Notes: a model not told the origin generated them from the letters alone. A stretch of DNA of 64,000 nucleotides from Rhodospirillales bacterium (GCA_016214125.1 JACRPC010000030.1:1-64000), one strand, 5' to 3'. Shown: positions 37,533 through 46,487, counted from the first letter of the stretch. Numbers and translations are program-made.

Positions 37533-37733
37533 ATGACTGCCGTCATCGACAAGAAAAAGTGCAACGGCTGCGGCCTCTGCGCCCTCTATTGCCCGCTCGA
37601 CGTCATCTACATGGAAGACGGCATTGGCCATGTCGTCTATCCCGACGAATGCTGGCATTGCGGCGCCTGTCGGCAGGAATGCGCCAAGGGTGCGGTCCGC
37701 TTCGAGTTCGGGGCGATGATGCTGGCGGTGTGA
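37533..37733 (+). CDS. Small 2x[4Fe-4S] ferredoxin (AprB-like)
   Basis: 66 residues holding two clusters: C10-x2-C13-x2-C16-x3-C20-P and C40-x2-C43-x2-C46-x3-C50. The CWHCGACRQEC block is like AprB, but the long C-terminal tail of AprB is missing. It should pass electrons to or from the FAD protein encoded just upstream. GAGAGG precedes the ATG. Last gene of the operon. Confidence 0.92.
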   Translation: MTAVIDKKKCNGCGLCALYCPLDVIYMEDGIGHVVYPDECWHCGACRQECAKGAVRFEFGAMMLAV

Positions 37734-37920
37734 ACGCGACCATCGCTCCTCTTCGACCGCTCACTGGGCCACGACCTTCCGCCAATTCGCGCTTTCAAAC
37801 CGCCAAGTCACGAAGACACCAAGGTGAAACCGCCTCAAGGGTTTCGCCCGCTGTTCGCGCCGTTTCGGGCGCCGGTTCGCAAGGGTTGCGGTGGCCTGAT
37901 CGGGCCCCGAGCCTCGATGT

Positions 37921-39474
37921 TCAATTCACCGGCTTGGCGAAGGTCTGGGCGGCGGGGCTGACCACCCGGTGGCGGCCGCGCTGGATTTCCATCACCGCCA
38001 GGCTGCGTTCGGTGGTGCCGTCGGACAGAAAGCGGAATATGCCGTCGACGCCGGCAAAGCCGTTCGGATTGGCCAGCGCCCGGGCCGAGAAATCGCCGCC
38101 CTGGGCCAGAATGGCGGCCAGTGCGGTGGCGTCATAGGCCAGGCTGGCGATCCGGGGCGGCTTGGCGCCGAAATTCTTCTGATAGCGGTTTTCGAATTCG
38201 GCCCGCGCCTCGGGCGGTGGGGCTCCATACCAGGCGCCGGCCAGCGCCGGCTCGGCGCCCAAGGTGGTGTCCTCCCAAAGCAGCGTGCCCAGAAGCCGCA
38301 CCTTGGCCGGATCGATGTCGTAATAGGGCAGCAGCGCGGCGATGGCGCGCAGCCGCCCGCCATCCTCGGGCAGGAACAGGGCCTCGAAGCCGACCTCGCC
38401 CAGCGTTTCCAGATTGGCAAGCCTTGCCAAGGCCGATTTGGCGGCCTCGTCGCCTTTCTCGCGCCGCGCCTCCAGTTCGCGCCGTTGCGCCAGCAGCGCC
38501 CGATGGCGGGCATCGTAATTGGCCAGCTTCTTGACCGTGTCGTTATGGTCCTTGGCGTTGGGATCGTAAGATTCGACATCGACGACCTGGCCGCCCTGGG
38601 CGGCCACCGCGCCCCGGAAGGCCTCGAGAAACACCCGACCCGATTCGTTGGAAGGCACCAGGGCGGCAAAGCGCGACAGGCCGCGGGCCCGCGCATGCCC
38701 GACCACCCGATCGACCTGCAGGCGGGGCAGGATGCTCAAGAGATAGGTTCCGGCTTGCGCCGCCGTCCGGTCCGAGGAAAAGGCGACCAGATTAAGCCCG
38801 TTGCGCCGTGCCACGGGCGCCGCCGCCTTCACCTCGGCGGAAAAGAGCGGGCCCAGAATGAGCTTGGCGCCCTGCGCGCCGGCCCGCTCGGCGGCCCGGG
38901 CGGCGCCCTCGGGCGTGCCCTGAGTGTCGAGCGGCAAAAGGGTGAAATCCTCGTCGGCGATCTCGAACAGGGCAAGCTGGGCGGCGTTGAGCAGCGCCTG
39001 GCCCAAAGCGGCCTGCGGCCCCGAAAGCGGCAGCAGGATCGCCGCCTTCGAGGGTCCGGCCTTAGGCAAGGGCGCGGCCGAGTCCAAGCCGCCCTCTTCG
39101 GCCGGGGGAATGACGGTCTCGACGATTTCCTCTTCCTCGTCGGGCTCGGCCGCGTCGGCCTTCGGCTGGGCGGCGGCGGGCGGAGCGGAAACCGCGGGCG
39201 CCGGGGTGGCGCTGGGCGGCGGCAAGGGCACGCTTTCGATGCGAACGCGCGGCGCCACTCTTTCGCCGGGCGGCGGTTCGGTGGGCGCGCGCGCCGCGCC
39301 CGGCAGGGGCGGGGGCGGCGTTTGAGTCGTGGCTTGCGGGGATGGCTTAACCTCGGGCCCCAGGAATGGTACATCCAGAGTCTCGCACCCCGTCACCACC
39401 AGCACGGCCAGCAGCCATGGGACGATCGCCAGCCGGCGCCAAGCGCCCAACCAAATCGACCCGCGATGCGCCAA
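37921..39474 (-). CDS. LpoA-like penicillin-binding-protein activator (periplasmic-binding fold lipoprotein)
   Basis: 517 residues. Signal with lipobox VTGC (Cys30), a roughly 100-residue Pro/Ala/Glu-rich linker, and a C-terminal type-1 periplasmic-binding domain (AAILLPLSGPQAALGQALLNAAQLAL, then ILGPLFSAEVKAAAPVA). This layout matches alphaproteobacterial 'penicillin-binding protein activator' proteins related to LpoA. Probably outer-membrane anchored and reaching peptidoglycan synthases. Divergent from and overlapping the rsmI start region, the common lpoA/rsmI arrangement. Confidence 0.85.
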   Translation of the reverse strand: MAHRGSIWLGAWRRLAIVPWLLAVLVVTGCETLDVPFLGPEVKPSPQATTQTPPPPLPGAARAPTEPPPGERVAPRVRIESVPLPPPSATPAPAVSAPPAAAQPKADAAEPDEEEEIVETVIPPAEEGGLDSAAPLPKAGPSKAAILLPLSGPQAALGQALLNAAQLALFEIADEDFTLLPLDTQGTPEGAARAAERAGAQGAKLILGPLFSAEVKAAAPVARRNGLNLVAFSSDRTAAQAGTYLLSILPRLQVDRVVGHARARGLSRFAALVPSNESGRVFLEAFRGAVAAQGGQVVDVESYDPNAKDHNDTVKKLANYDARHRALLAQRRELEARREKGDEAAKSALARLANLETLGEVGFEALFLPEDGGRLRAIAALLPYYDIDPAKVRLLGTLLWEDTTLGAEPALAGAWYGAPPPEARAEFENRYQKNFGAKPPRIASLAYDATALAAILAQGGDFSARALANPNGFAGVDGIFRFLSDGTTERSLAVMEIQRGRHRVVSPAAQTFAKPVN

Positions 39475-40388
39475 ACCCAGCCTCCGCCGCCCATCCGAAG
39501 AATGGGGGCAAGACTAATCGCGCCACCGTTGGAAGTAAACCGCCGGGGCGCCCCTGGTCGGGTCTGGCGGTGGTGGCGACGCCGATCGGCAATCTGGGCG
39601 ACATCACGGTCCGCGCCGCCCGCATTCTGGCCGAGGCCGACGCGGTGATCTGCGAGGACAGCCGGGTCACCGGCAAGCTGTTGACCCATCTCGGCATCAA
39701 GGCCTCGATGATCGCCTATCACGATCACAACGCCGACAAGATCCGCCCGGCGATCCTGGCCCGCCTGCGCCAGGGCGAAGCGCTGGCGCTGGTTTCCGAC
39801 GCCGGCACGCCGCTCGTTTCCGATCCCGGCTTCAAGCTGGTGCGCGAGGCGTCGGCGGAAGGGATCGCGCTCACCGCCCTGCCCGGCCCCTCCTCGGTCC
39901 TCACCGCCCTGGTGCTGGCCGCCATCCCCTGCGAGCGCTTTCTGTTTGCCGGTTTCCTGCCCGCCAAGGCCCAGGCCCGGCGCAGCCTGCTGGCCGAACT
40001 GGCGTCGGTTCCGGCCGCTCTGGTGTTGTTCGAATCGCCCAACCGGCTGGCGGACTCGCTGGCCGATCTGGCCTCGATCCTGGGCGATCGGCCGGCGGCG
40101 ATGGCGCGCGAAATGACCAAGCTGTTCGAGGAGGTGCGCCGCGCCCCGCTGGTCGAGCTGGCGGCGCAGTACCGCGACGCCCCCGCGCCCAAGGGCGAGC
40201 TGGTGCTGGTGGTGGGCCCGCCCCTGGCGCCCTCCCTGCCCAGCGAAGCCGATCTCGACAGCCTGATCGGCAACGCCCTGACGACCATGAGCGTGCGCGA
40301 CGCCGCCCAGGCGGTGGCGGTGGCGACCGGGTTGCGCAAAAAGGACGTCTACGCCCGCGCGCTGGCCCTGGCGGCGGCGAAGGGATGA
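39417..40388 (+). CDS. rsmI: 16S rRNA C1402 2'-O-methyltransferase RsmI
   Basis: 323 residues from the ATG at 39417; the conserved domain starts only at about residue 46 ([15 protein letters not shown]), so the exact start is uncertain, and it overlaps the divergent lipoprotein by 58 bases. The tetrapyrrole-methylase fold is shown by [19 protein letters not shown] and the [14 protein letters not shown] region. Methylates the decoding site. Followed by yraN with an ATGA overlap. Confidence 0.93.
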   Translation: MGRSPAGAKRPTKSTRDAPNPASAAHPKNGGKTNRATVGSKPPGRPWSGLAVVATPIGNLGDITVRAARILAEADAVICEDSRVTGKLLTHLGIKASMIAYHDHNADKIRPAILARLRQGEALALVSDAGTPLVSDPGFKLVREASAEGIALTALPGPSSVLTALVLAAIPCERFLFAGFLPAKAQARRSLLAELASVPAALVLFESPNRLADSLADLASILGDRPAAMAREMTKLFEEVRRAPLVELAAQYRDAPAPKGELVLVVGPPLAPSLPSEADLDSLIGNALTTMSVRDAAQAVAVATGLRKKDVYARALALAAAKG

Positions 40389-40768
40389 ACCGCGCCCAGG
40401 CCGAACGGCGCGGCCGATGGGCGGAGGCCGCCGCCATCCTGCTGCTGCGGCTCAAGGGCTACGCCATCCTGGCCCAACGTTACCGCACTGGGCCGGGCAC
40501 CGGTGCGGGCGAGGTCGATCTCATCGCCCGCAAGGGCAATCTGGTGGCCTTCGTCGAAGTGAAGGCGCGCGCCGATGCCGACCGGGCCGCCCACTCGATC
40601 ACGCCCCGCCAGCAGGCCCGCATCGCCCGAGGCGCCGAGGCCTTTTTGCAGGCCCATCCCGAACTGGCGGGGCTCGATGCCCGTTTCGACGTCGTGCTGG
40701 TGGCGCCCCTGCGCCCGCCGGTCCATCTCGAAAACGCCTGGCAGACCGATTCGGCCGGCCATTTTTGA
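40385..40768 (+). CDS. YraN/UPF0102 endonuclease-like protein
   Basis: 127 residues with the restriction-endonuclease-like core [20 protein letters not shown] (E-x-D...E-V-K) typical of UPF0102 proteins. Role unknown, possibly DNA processing. Coupled to rsmI by a 4-base overlap, as in many proteobacteria. Confidence 0.92.
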   Translation: MNRAQAERRGRWAEAAAILLLRLKGYAILAQRYRTGPGTGAGEVDLIARKGNLVAFVEVKARADADRAAHSITPRQQARIARGAEAFLQAHPELAGLDARFDVVLVAPLRPPVHLENAWQTDSAGHF

Positions 40769-40797
40769 TTAACCACTCCGTGCTAGACTTGGACCCC

Positions 40798-41400
40798 ATG
40801 AAGACGACGCGCTGGACACCGATCGCCCTCTTGCTGGCGCTGGCGGGCTGCACGCCTTTGGGCGCCGCCGTGGGGGCGGGCGCCTCGGTGGGGGTGGCGG
40901 CCGTCGAGGAACGCGGCCTGGGGGGCGCCATCGACGACGCCAAGATCCGCCTCGACATCAACCATCTCTGGTTCCAACACGATCTCGAGATGTACCGCCA
41001 GGTGACGCTCGCCATCACCGAGGGCCGGGTGCTGCTCACCGGCACGGTCGACAAGCCCGAATACCGGCTCGATGCCGTGCGGCTGGCCTGGCAGGCGGCC
41101 GGCGTGCGCACGGTGATCAACGAAATCCAGGTGAGCGACCAGACCGGCTTTGCCGATCTGGCCACCGACCTCAAGATCGCCAACCAGCTTCGCTCGAAGC
41201 TTCTCTTCGACAAGGCGATCAACAACGTCAATTACACCATCGACAGCGTCAACAGCGTCGTCTATCTGATGGGTATCGCCCAGAACCAGGCCGAGATCGA
41301 CCGGGTGGTGGGCCATGCGCGCGAGGTGCCGCACGTCAAACGCATCGCCAACCATGTGCTGCTCAAAAGCGATCCCCGCCGCTTCGAGTTCCAACGCTAA
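40798..41400 (+). CDS. BON-domain lipoprotein (DolP/OsmY-like)
   Basis: 200 residues. Lipobox LALAGC (Cys18) after MKTTRWTPIALL; two tandem BON domains follow (about 42-105, ending VRTVINEIQV; and about 115-190, ending VKRIANHVLL). Related to DolP, which maintains outer-membrane integrity. A -10-like TAGACT (40784-40789) lies 8 bases before the ATG and no SD is visible. Confidence 0.88.
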   Translation: MKTTRWTPIALLLALAGCTPLGAAVGAGASVGVAAVEERGLGGAIDDAKIRLDINHLWFQHDLEMYRQVTLAITEGRVLLTGTVDKPEYRLDAVRLAWQAAGVRTVINEIQVSDQTGFADLATDLKIANQLRSKLLFDKAINNVNYTIDSVNSVVYLMGIAQNQAEIDRVVGHAREVPHVKRIANHVLLKSDPRRFEFQR

Positions 41401-41415
41401 GATCGAAAGGCCCGT

Positions 41416-42363
41416 GTGCCGATGTCCCTCGCCGTCGCCATCCAGATGGACCCGATCGAATCGATCAACATCGAGGCCGATTCCACCTTCGTCCTGGCGC
41501 TGGAAGCGCAGCGGCGCGGCCACACGCTCCATTATTACCATCCGCGGGCGCTGGCGCTGTCGGGCGGCCGGCTCACCGCCAGCGCCCGCCCGCTTCGGGT
41601 GCGCCGCGAGCCCGGCAACCATTTCACCTTGGGTCCGCCCGCGATCCTCGATCTCGGCACCCAGGATGTGGTGCTGATGCGCCAGGACCCGCCCTTCGAC
41701 ATGGCCTACATCACCGCCACCCATCTGCTCGAGCACATCCACCCCAAGACGCTGGTGGTCAACGATCCGGTGCATGTGCGCAACGCGCCCGAGAAGCTGT
41801 TCGTCACCCGCTTCGACCATCTGATGCCGCCCACCCTGATCACCGCCGACCGGGCGGCGATCTTGGAGTTCCGCGACCGGCACAAGGATTTGATCTTGAA
41901 GCCGCTGTTCGGCAATGGCGGCGCCGGGGTCTTCCACATCCGCGAAGACGACGAGAATCTGAACGCGCTGCTTGAGCAATTCACCCAGCTCTACCGCGAG
42001 CCGATCGTCGTCCAGCGCTATCTGCCCGCCGTGCGTCAGGGCGACAAGCGGATCATCCTGATCGACGGGGTGGCGGCGGGGGTCATCAACCGGGTGCCGG
42101 CCCAGGGCGAGGCGCGCTCGAACATGCATGTCGGCGGCCGGCCGGAAAAGGCGGCGCTGTCCCCCGACGACCGCGCCATCTGCGAGGCCATCGGCCCCGA
42201 GCTGAAGGCGCGCGGCCTGATCTTTGTCGGCATCGACGTCATCGGCGGAAAACTGACCGAGATCAACGTCACCTCGCCCACCGGCATCCAGGAGATCAAC
42301 CGTTTCGACGGCGTCCGGCTGGAAGAGCGGGTGTGGGAGGCCATCGAGGCCAGGCGCGCGTGA
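41416..42363 (+). CDS. gshB: Glutathione synthetase
   Basis: 315 residues from the GTG at 41416 (GAAAGG 5 bases upstream); the ATG at 41422 is an alternative start. [19 protein letters not shown] is the typical GshB N-terminus, with the ATP-grasp elements [29 protein letters not shown] and [13 protein letters not shown]. Adds glycine to gamma-glutamylcysteine. Overlaps the next gene by GTGA. Confidence 0.96.
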   Translation: MPMSLAVAIQMDPIESINIEADSTFVLALEAQRRGHTLHYYHPRALALSGGRLTASARPLRVRREPGNHFTLGPPAILDLGTQDVVLMRQDPPFDMAYITATHLLEHIHPKTLVVNDPVHVRNAPEKLFVTRFDHLMPPTLITADRAAILEFRDRHKDLILKPLFGNGGAGVFHIREDDENLNALLEQFTQLYREPIVVQRYLPAVRQGDKRIILIDGVAAGVINRVPAQGEARSNMHVGGRPEKAALSPDDRAICEAIGPELKARGLIFVGIDVIGGKLTEINVTSPTGIQEINRFDGVRLEERVWEAIEARRA

Positions 42364-43031
42364 CCGCCTCGGATTACGATCTCGAGCATCTGGCCCAGAA
42401 GACGGTCGCCAATCATCTGGGGATGGTGCGGACTGAGGCCACCTTGGCCGAAGCCAACCGGGCGCTCGTCCAGCTCTACGAAGAACTGACGGCGATCCTT
42501 CTCGACAAGGTGCCGCCCGACCGGCCCTTCGCCTGCAGGGCCGGCTGCTCCTATTGCTGTTCGGCCCTGGTGGCGGTGTCACCCCTGGAGGCGATCGCGC
42601 TGGCCCGCCATCTCGCCACCCGGCCCGATTTGGCTGGGCGTCTGCGCGCCCTGGCCGGGGAGAACCCGCCCCGCGACGTCGCCGGCTGGTGGCGGGCCCG
42701 CCTGGCCTGCCCCTTTCTCGACAAGAAAAATTGCGCCGTCTACGCGCAGCGCCCGCTTTCCTGTCGCGCCGTGCTCTCGCCCAGCCGCACCCGCTGCGAG
42801 AGCCTTTGGAAGCACCGCGAGCGGGCCGGCGAGATGCTCTATTACCATCCCACCGTCGAGGCCAGGCGCAAGATCGGCTTTGGCGTGCGCGAGGGGCTGA
42901 AGGCACTCGGCCTGGACGGCGCCGATCTGGCCCTGGTGCCGGCGGTGGCGCTGATTCTCGACGATTCCGGCCTGGTCGCCCGCTTTCTCGCCGGCGAGGC
43001 GGTGTTCACCCCGGCCCGGGCCGTGGAGTAA
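42360..43031 (+). CDS. YkgJ-family cysteine-cluster protein
   Basis: 223 residues from the GTG at 42360, overlapping the gshB stop. The zinc/iron-chelating family pattern is present: [19 protein letters not shown], then [21 protein letters not shown]. Probably binds an Fe-S cluster or zinc; function unknown. Translational coupling to glutathione synthase is the only context clue. Confidence 0.85.
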   Translation: MTASDYDLEHLAQKTVANHLGMVRTEATLAEANRALVQLYEELTAILLDKVPPDRPFACRAGCSYCCSALVAVSPLEAIALARHLATRPDLAGRLRALAGENPPRDVAGWWRARLACPFLDKKNCAVYAQRPLSCRAVLSPSRTRCESLWKHRERAGEMLYYHPTVEARRKIGFGVREGLKALGLDGADLALVPAVALILDDSGLVARFLAGEAVFTPARAVE

Positions 43032-43161
43032 GAGCCTGCCCCCCTTCGTCGCCCGGCAGCGACGGATGAATTGGCCTAATCCACGCTTATTAGGTTTCTT
43101 CGTTTGTGGCCGAGGGCGGGTTCCGTCAACCTCGTTGTCGCCACGAACGAGGAGGCGCCAC

Positions 43162-43992
43162 GTGACCACCCAAACCCCAAAGGACGGACGGCCGTTGATT
43201 GAGATCGCCAACGGGATTGCCGTTCTGACATTCAATCGTCCCGACGTTCTCAACGCGATCGACTTCGCCACGCTCGATGCGCTGTCAGATTATCTCGACC
43301 GGATCGAGCGGGATTCTTCGATTGGCGCCGTCATCCTCACGGGGTCGGGGGACCGCGCCTTCAGCGCCGGTGCCGACATAAAGGAATTCGCGCGCAGCAT
43401 CGCCGCCGGACCCGACGTGGCGCTGCGTGAATTCGTTCGTCGGGGCCAATCCTTCACGCGTCGGGTGGAGAGTTTTTGCAAGCCGATCATCGCGGCCGTA
43501 AACGGTCTTGCCTACGGCGCCGGTTGCGAAATCACCGAAGCCTGCCCTCTGGCACTCGCCAGCGAGGTCGCCCGGTTCGCCAAACCGGAGATCGCCTTGG
43601 GTTTTCCTCCTCCTTTCGGCGGTACACAGCGCCTCCCCCGCCATATCGGGCGCAAACGGGCTTTGGAAATGATTCTCACCGCTCAGCCGATTTCGGCCGA
43701 CGAGGCGTTCCGCACGGCTCTGGTGAACCGTGTTGTGCCTCATGCCCGGCTGATGGAGGAAGCTTTCGCGCTGGCGCATCGTATTCTTAACCATGCGCCC
43801 GATGCGGTTGCGGCCTGCCTGGCCAGCGTCACCCGCGGCCTAAATCTTTCGATTGACGAAGGACTGGCGGTGGAGGCGGCGCAATTTGCCCTCCTGGCAC
43901 CGACCCTAACCGTTCAGCAAGGCATTCGCGCATTTTTGGATCGTCATCGGATGCCGGGCCAAACGACCGCGGTTCCCGCCAACGCCGAATGA
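43162..43992 (+). CDS. Enoyl-CoA hydratase/isomerase family protein
   Basis: 276 residues from a GTG at 43162 with a strong GAGGAGG 7 bases upstream. Crotonase fold with the oxyanion-hole AFSAGADIKEF and both glutamates corresponding to crotonase E144 and E164 (AYGAGCEITEA and KPEIALGF), so hydratase activity is plausible. It stands alone, with different intergenic texture on both sides. Pathway unknown. Confidence 0.88.
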   Translation: MTTQTPKDGRPLIEIANGIAVLTFNRPDVLNAIDFATLDALSDYLDRIERDSSIGAVILTGSGDRAFSAGADIKEFARSIAAGPDVALREFVRRGQSFTRRVESFCKPIIAAVNGLAYGAGCEITEACPLALASEVARFAKPEIALGFPPPFGGTQRLPRHIGRKRALEMILTAQPISADEAFRTALVNRVVPHARLMEEAFALAHRILNHAPDAVAACLASVTRGLNLSIDEGLAVEAAQFALLAPTLTVQQGIRAFLDRHRMPGQTTAVPANAE

Positions 43993-44072
43993 GGCTTCGC
44001 CACGGACAAACCCCATAACCTCACAATTATTGGGCTTGTCTTTTCCGACCGATAACCCACATTCTTTTCGGC

Positions 44073-44080
44073 TATATAAA
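44073..44080 (+). promoter_or_regulatory. Possible -10 region of the globin-coupled cyclase gene
   Basis: TATATAAA sits 25 bases upstream of the preferred GTG start and is framed by CTTTTC and GAAAAG, which could pair. -35 is not clear. Confidence 0.3.
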
Positions 44081-44104
44081 GAAAAGGTCTTGGGGGTTAC
44101 GACG

Positions 44105-45493
44105 GTGGCAATCCAAAAGCAGGATCGGCAACGGCTTGCCGACATTTATGGTGCGCTCGACGCGCCGCTCTTGCGGCATGTGCGCGACCTCTTGGGCGCC
44201 CGGGCGCCGGCGATGATCGAAGCCTTGTTCGCCGATCTGATGCGGCGTCCGGAAAACGCGTCCTTCCTGGCCATGGAGTCGGTGACGGCCCGGCTGAAGA
44301 CGGCGCTGGCCGGCTGGCTCGACGACCTCTTTCAGCCGCGCGGAGCCGAGGCGATCGACACCTTGTTCAAGCGTCAGGCGGCGATCGGCGCCGTGCATGC
44401 GCGCATGAACGTGCCCCTGGCCAGCGTCACGCGCGCCGCCGGCCTGCTCAAGGAAGAGATCTTCCGCTGTCTCATCCAATCCGACCTCGAGCGCGAACGG
44501 CTTGCCGATGCGGTTATCCTGGCCGACAAGCTGATCGACGCGGCGCTTTCGGCGATGAACGATGTCTATCTCGACGATCTGATGGCCAGCACCCGCCAAA
44601 GCCAGGCGCTCAAGATGCAGTCCCTGGGCACCAATTTGGCTCTTCAATGCGAGCGGTTGAAAAGCTCGCTGCTCGATTGGTGGCGCCAGACTTTGGCCAT
44701 GCTGCTAAGCCCGAAGCCGTTCGACGGCGTCTGGCCGGCGGTGCGCTACACCGATTTCGGCCTTTGGGTCAGCCACAAGGCGGCGCTGGTGCTGTCCGAG
44801 GATATCGAGGTGTCCGAGCTGCAAGGCGCGCTCGACCGCCTGGACACCGATGTCCGCGAAGCCTTCGCCTTTCGCCAGCAAGGTCAGGCGGCCCAGTTGG
44901 CCGAGGCGGTTGCGCGGCTCGATTCCGACATCACGGTGGCCAGCCGCGTGCTGGGCGAGATCAGCCAGCGCACCTTGGTGTTCGAGGGCTCGCGCGATCC
45001 CCTAACCCGCCTGTTCAACCGCCGCTTCATGACGGCGATCCTGCAGCGGGAAACCGAGCTTAGCCTGAAAAGCGGCCGTCGGTTCGCCCTTTTGATGATC
45101 GACATCGACCATTTCAAGCGGGTCAACGACCAGCACGGTCACGCGGCGGGCGATCGGCTGCTCACCCAGTTGAGCGACATCCTGACCCAGGCGATCCGGG
45201 CCGGCGATTTCGTCTTCCGCTATGGTGGCGAGGAATTCCTGGTGGTGCTGGGCGAGGTCGATGCCGAGCAGGCCTGGCGGATCGGCGAGAAAATCCGCCT
45301 GCAGGTGATGGCAACCCGCTTCCAGCTTGGCGAGAGCGAGGCGATCGGCGCCACGGTGAGCGTCGGCGTGGCGCTCCATGACGGCCATCCCGATTTCAGC
45401 CGGGTGATCGAGGCGGCCGACGCGGCGCTGCTGGTCGCCAAGGCCAGCGGACGCAATCAGGTCCATCTTGCCCAGGCCCGGGTTGCGGCCTAA
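44105..45493 (+). CDS. Globin-coupled-sensor diguanylate cyclase (DosC-like)
   Basis: 462 residues from the GTG at 44105 (GGGGG upstream; a TTG at 44090 is possible). Residues 1-155 match the sensor globin of E. coli DosC, with proximal heme ligand H98 (AIGAVHARMNVP). A middle domain contains the DosC-like TDFGLWVSHK (216-225). A GGDEF domain follows (about 295-455) with DPLTRLFNRR, active-site GGEEF at 374-378 and an I-site RAGD at 365-368. Expected to make c-di-GMP in response to O2 or CO. The DosC distal tyrosine (Y43) appears to be phenylalanine here (F42). Confidence 0.9.
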   Translation: MAIQKQDRQRLADIYGALDAPLLRHVRDLLGARAPAMIEALFADLMRRPENASFLAMESVTARLKTALAGWLDDLFQPRGAEAIDTLFKRQAAIGAVHARMNVPLASVTRAAGLLKEEIFRCLIQSDLERERLADAVILADKLIDAALSAMNDVYLDDLMASTRQSQALKMQSLGTNLALQCERLKSSLLDWWRQTLAMLLSPKPFDGVWPAVRYTDFGLWVSHKAALVLSEDIEVSELQGALDRLDTDVREAFAFRQQGQAAQLAEAVARLDSDITVASRVLGEISQRTLVFEGSRDPLTRLFNRRFMTAILQRETELSLKSGRRFALLMIDIDHFKRVNDQHGHAAGDRLLTQLSDILTQAIRAGDFVFRYGGEEFLVVLGEVDAEQAWRIGEKIRLQVMATRFQLGESEAIGATVSVGVALHDGHPDFSRVIEAADAALLVAKASGRNQVHLAQARVAA

Positions 45494-45504
45494 CGAGGAA
45501 TCCC

Positions 45505-45975
45505 ATGCCGCCCAGCTTGAAACCGCCGGCGCTTGATCCCGCCACCATCGAATCGAAAAGCGCCTCGATCTATCCCAAACCCTTCCAGGCGGCGGTCAAG
45601 GGCCGCTCGCGCCGTCGCTTGGGCGACGCCCTGGGGCTCACGGATTTTGGTGTCAACCTCACCCGCCTCGAGCCAGGCGCCGCCTCGGCGCTGCGCCATT
45701 GGCACACCCACGAGGACGAATTCATCTATGTCCTCGAGGGCGAGGTGACGCTGGTCACCGAAGCCGGGGCGCAGAATTTGGGACCGGGCATGGTCGCCGG
45801 CTTTCCCAAGGGCCAGGCCGACGGCCATCATCTGGTGAATCGGGGCATGGTGCCGGTGGTGTATCTGGAGATCGGCGCCCGCCACCCGGCCGACGAGGCG
45901 CGCTATCCCGATGTCGATCTCGATCTGGTGCGCAAGCGCCTCTTCGTCCACAAGGACGGCACCCCCTGGGATTAG
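45505..45975 (+). CDS. Cupin-domain protein
   Basis: 156 residues, single cupin. Motif 1 is HWHTHEDEFIYVLEGEVTL (H-x-H-x4-E metal ligands) and motif 2 contains GHHLVNRG. Similar small cupins are metal-binding proteins of unknown activity. It begins 12 bases after the cyclase stop, with GAGG before the ATG, so the two may be co-transcribed. Confidence 0.85.
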   Translation: MPPSLKPPALDPATIESKSASIYPKPFQAAVKGRSRRRLGDALGLTDFGVNLTRLEPGAASALRHWHTHEDEFIYVLEGEVTLVTEAGAQNLGPGMVAGFPKGQADGHHLVNRGMVPVVYLEIGARHPADEARYPDVDLDLVRKRLFVHKDGTPWD

Positions 45976-46042
45976 CGCCAGCCCTTCCTTTTCCCGGCCA
46001 ACCTCCCTTCCCATCCCGCCCGCCCATCTTCTTATACCAATT

Positions 46043-46068
46043 TGCGTTGATCGTGACCGATCAACGCA
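46043..46068. repeat. Perfect 11-bp hairpin with 4-base loop
   Basis: TGCGTTGATCG-TGAC-CGATCAACGCA; no T-run follows on either strand. Confidence 0.85.
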
Positions 46069-46157
46069 CCCTCAAGCGCCGGGCGTTCGCCTCCGGCTCG
46101 CTTGGCTCTCGCGCCACAGGGCGCGCGGCCGCAAAGCGCGATCCATGGCGCGGCCGA

Positions 46158-46192
46158 CCACGATGCAATGAGTCACGCTCATTGCATCGTGG
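46158..46192. repeat. Perfect 15-bp hairpin with 5-base loop
   Basis: CCACGATGCAATGAG-TCACG-CTCATTGCATCGTGG. The stem is long and GC/AT balanced, with no T-run after it, so it is not a standard terminator. Confidence 0.88.
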
Positions 46193-46226
46193 TATTACCG
46201 TCTTGAACCGCCCTCGGCCGAGTGGT

Positions 46227-46245
46227 ATGATTGTCATACAATCAT
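46227..46245. promoter_or_regulatory. Palindromic operator of the AbrB/PemK module
   Basis: ATGATTG-TCATA-CAATCAT has perfect 7-bp arms and lies just upstream of the antitoxin start, in the most AT-rich part of the area. Fits autorepression by an AbrB-fold antitoxin. Confidence 0.6.
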
Positions 46246-46250
46246 ATGGT

Positions 46251-46487
46251 ATGAATTTCATGTCGACCAAAAGCCTCGCTTTGTCCCGTTTGGGGGCGCG
46301 CAGCCAGACCGTGGTGCCCAAGGAAGTCCGCCAGGCCCTTGGCCTGGCGCCGGGCGATCGGGTGGGCTTCCTGATCGAGAACGGCCGGGTCGAGCTGATC
46401 AAGCTGTCGGCTCGGGGCGACGATCCTTTTGCCACCTTCCGCGAATGGGGCGGCGATGCCGACAGCCAGGGCTACGCCGGTCTGTGA
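46251..46487 (+). CDS. AbrB/MazE-fold antitoxin
   Basis: 78 residues from the ATG at 46251 (MNFMSTKS); the ATG at 46260 is equally possible and an ATG at 46227 lies inside the operator. SRLGARSQTVVPKEVRQALG then LAPGDRVGFLIENGRVELIK is a SpoVT/AbrB swapped-hairpin DNA-binding domain. The acidic tail (EWGGDADSQGYAGL) probably binds the toxin. No clear SD. Overlaps the toxin gene by 32 bases. Confidence 0.82.
   Translation: MNFMSTKSLALSRLGARSQTVVPKEVRQALGLAPGDRVGFLIENGRVELIKLSARGDDPFATFREWGGDADSQGYAGL

Larger units (their letters stand above)
46031..46200. mobile_element. Foldback/MITE-like element with two strong hairpins
   Basis: About 170 bases between the cupin and the AbrB gene. Near one end lies TTATACCA and near the other TGGTATTA, roughly complementary. 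Inside are two perfect hairpins: TGCGTTGATCG/CGATCAACGCA (11-bp arms, 46043-46068) and CCACGATGCAATGAG/CTCATTGCATCGTGG (15-bp arms, 46158-46192). No ORF. No second copy in this window and no clear target duplication, so mobile origin is inference. Confidence 0.45.

Noticed and set aside
33894-37658. 1254-codon open frame on the minus strand opposite the TRAP/flavoprotein operon
   Set aside because: It is antisense to four genes with clear family motifs; its translation is Gly/His/Asp/Gln-rich low-complexity sequence typical of the shadow frame of high-GC genes.
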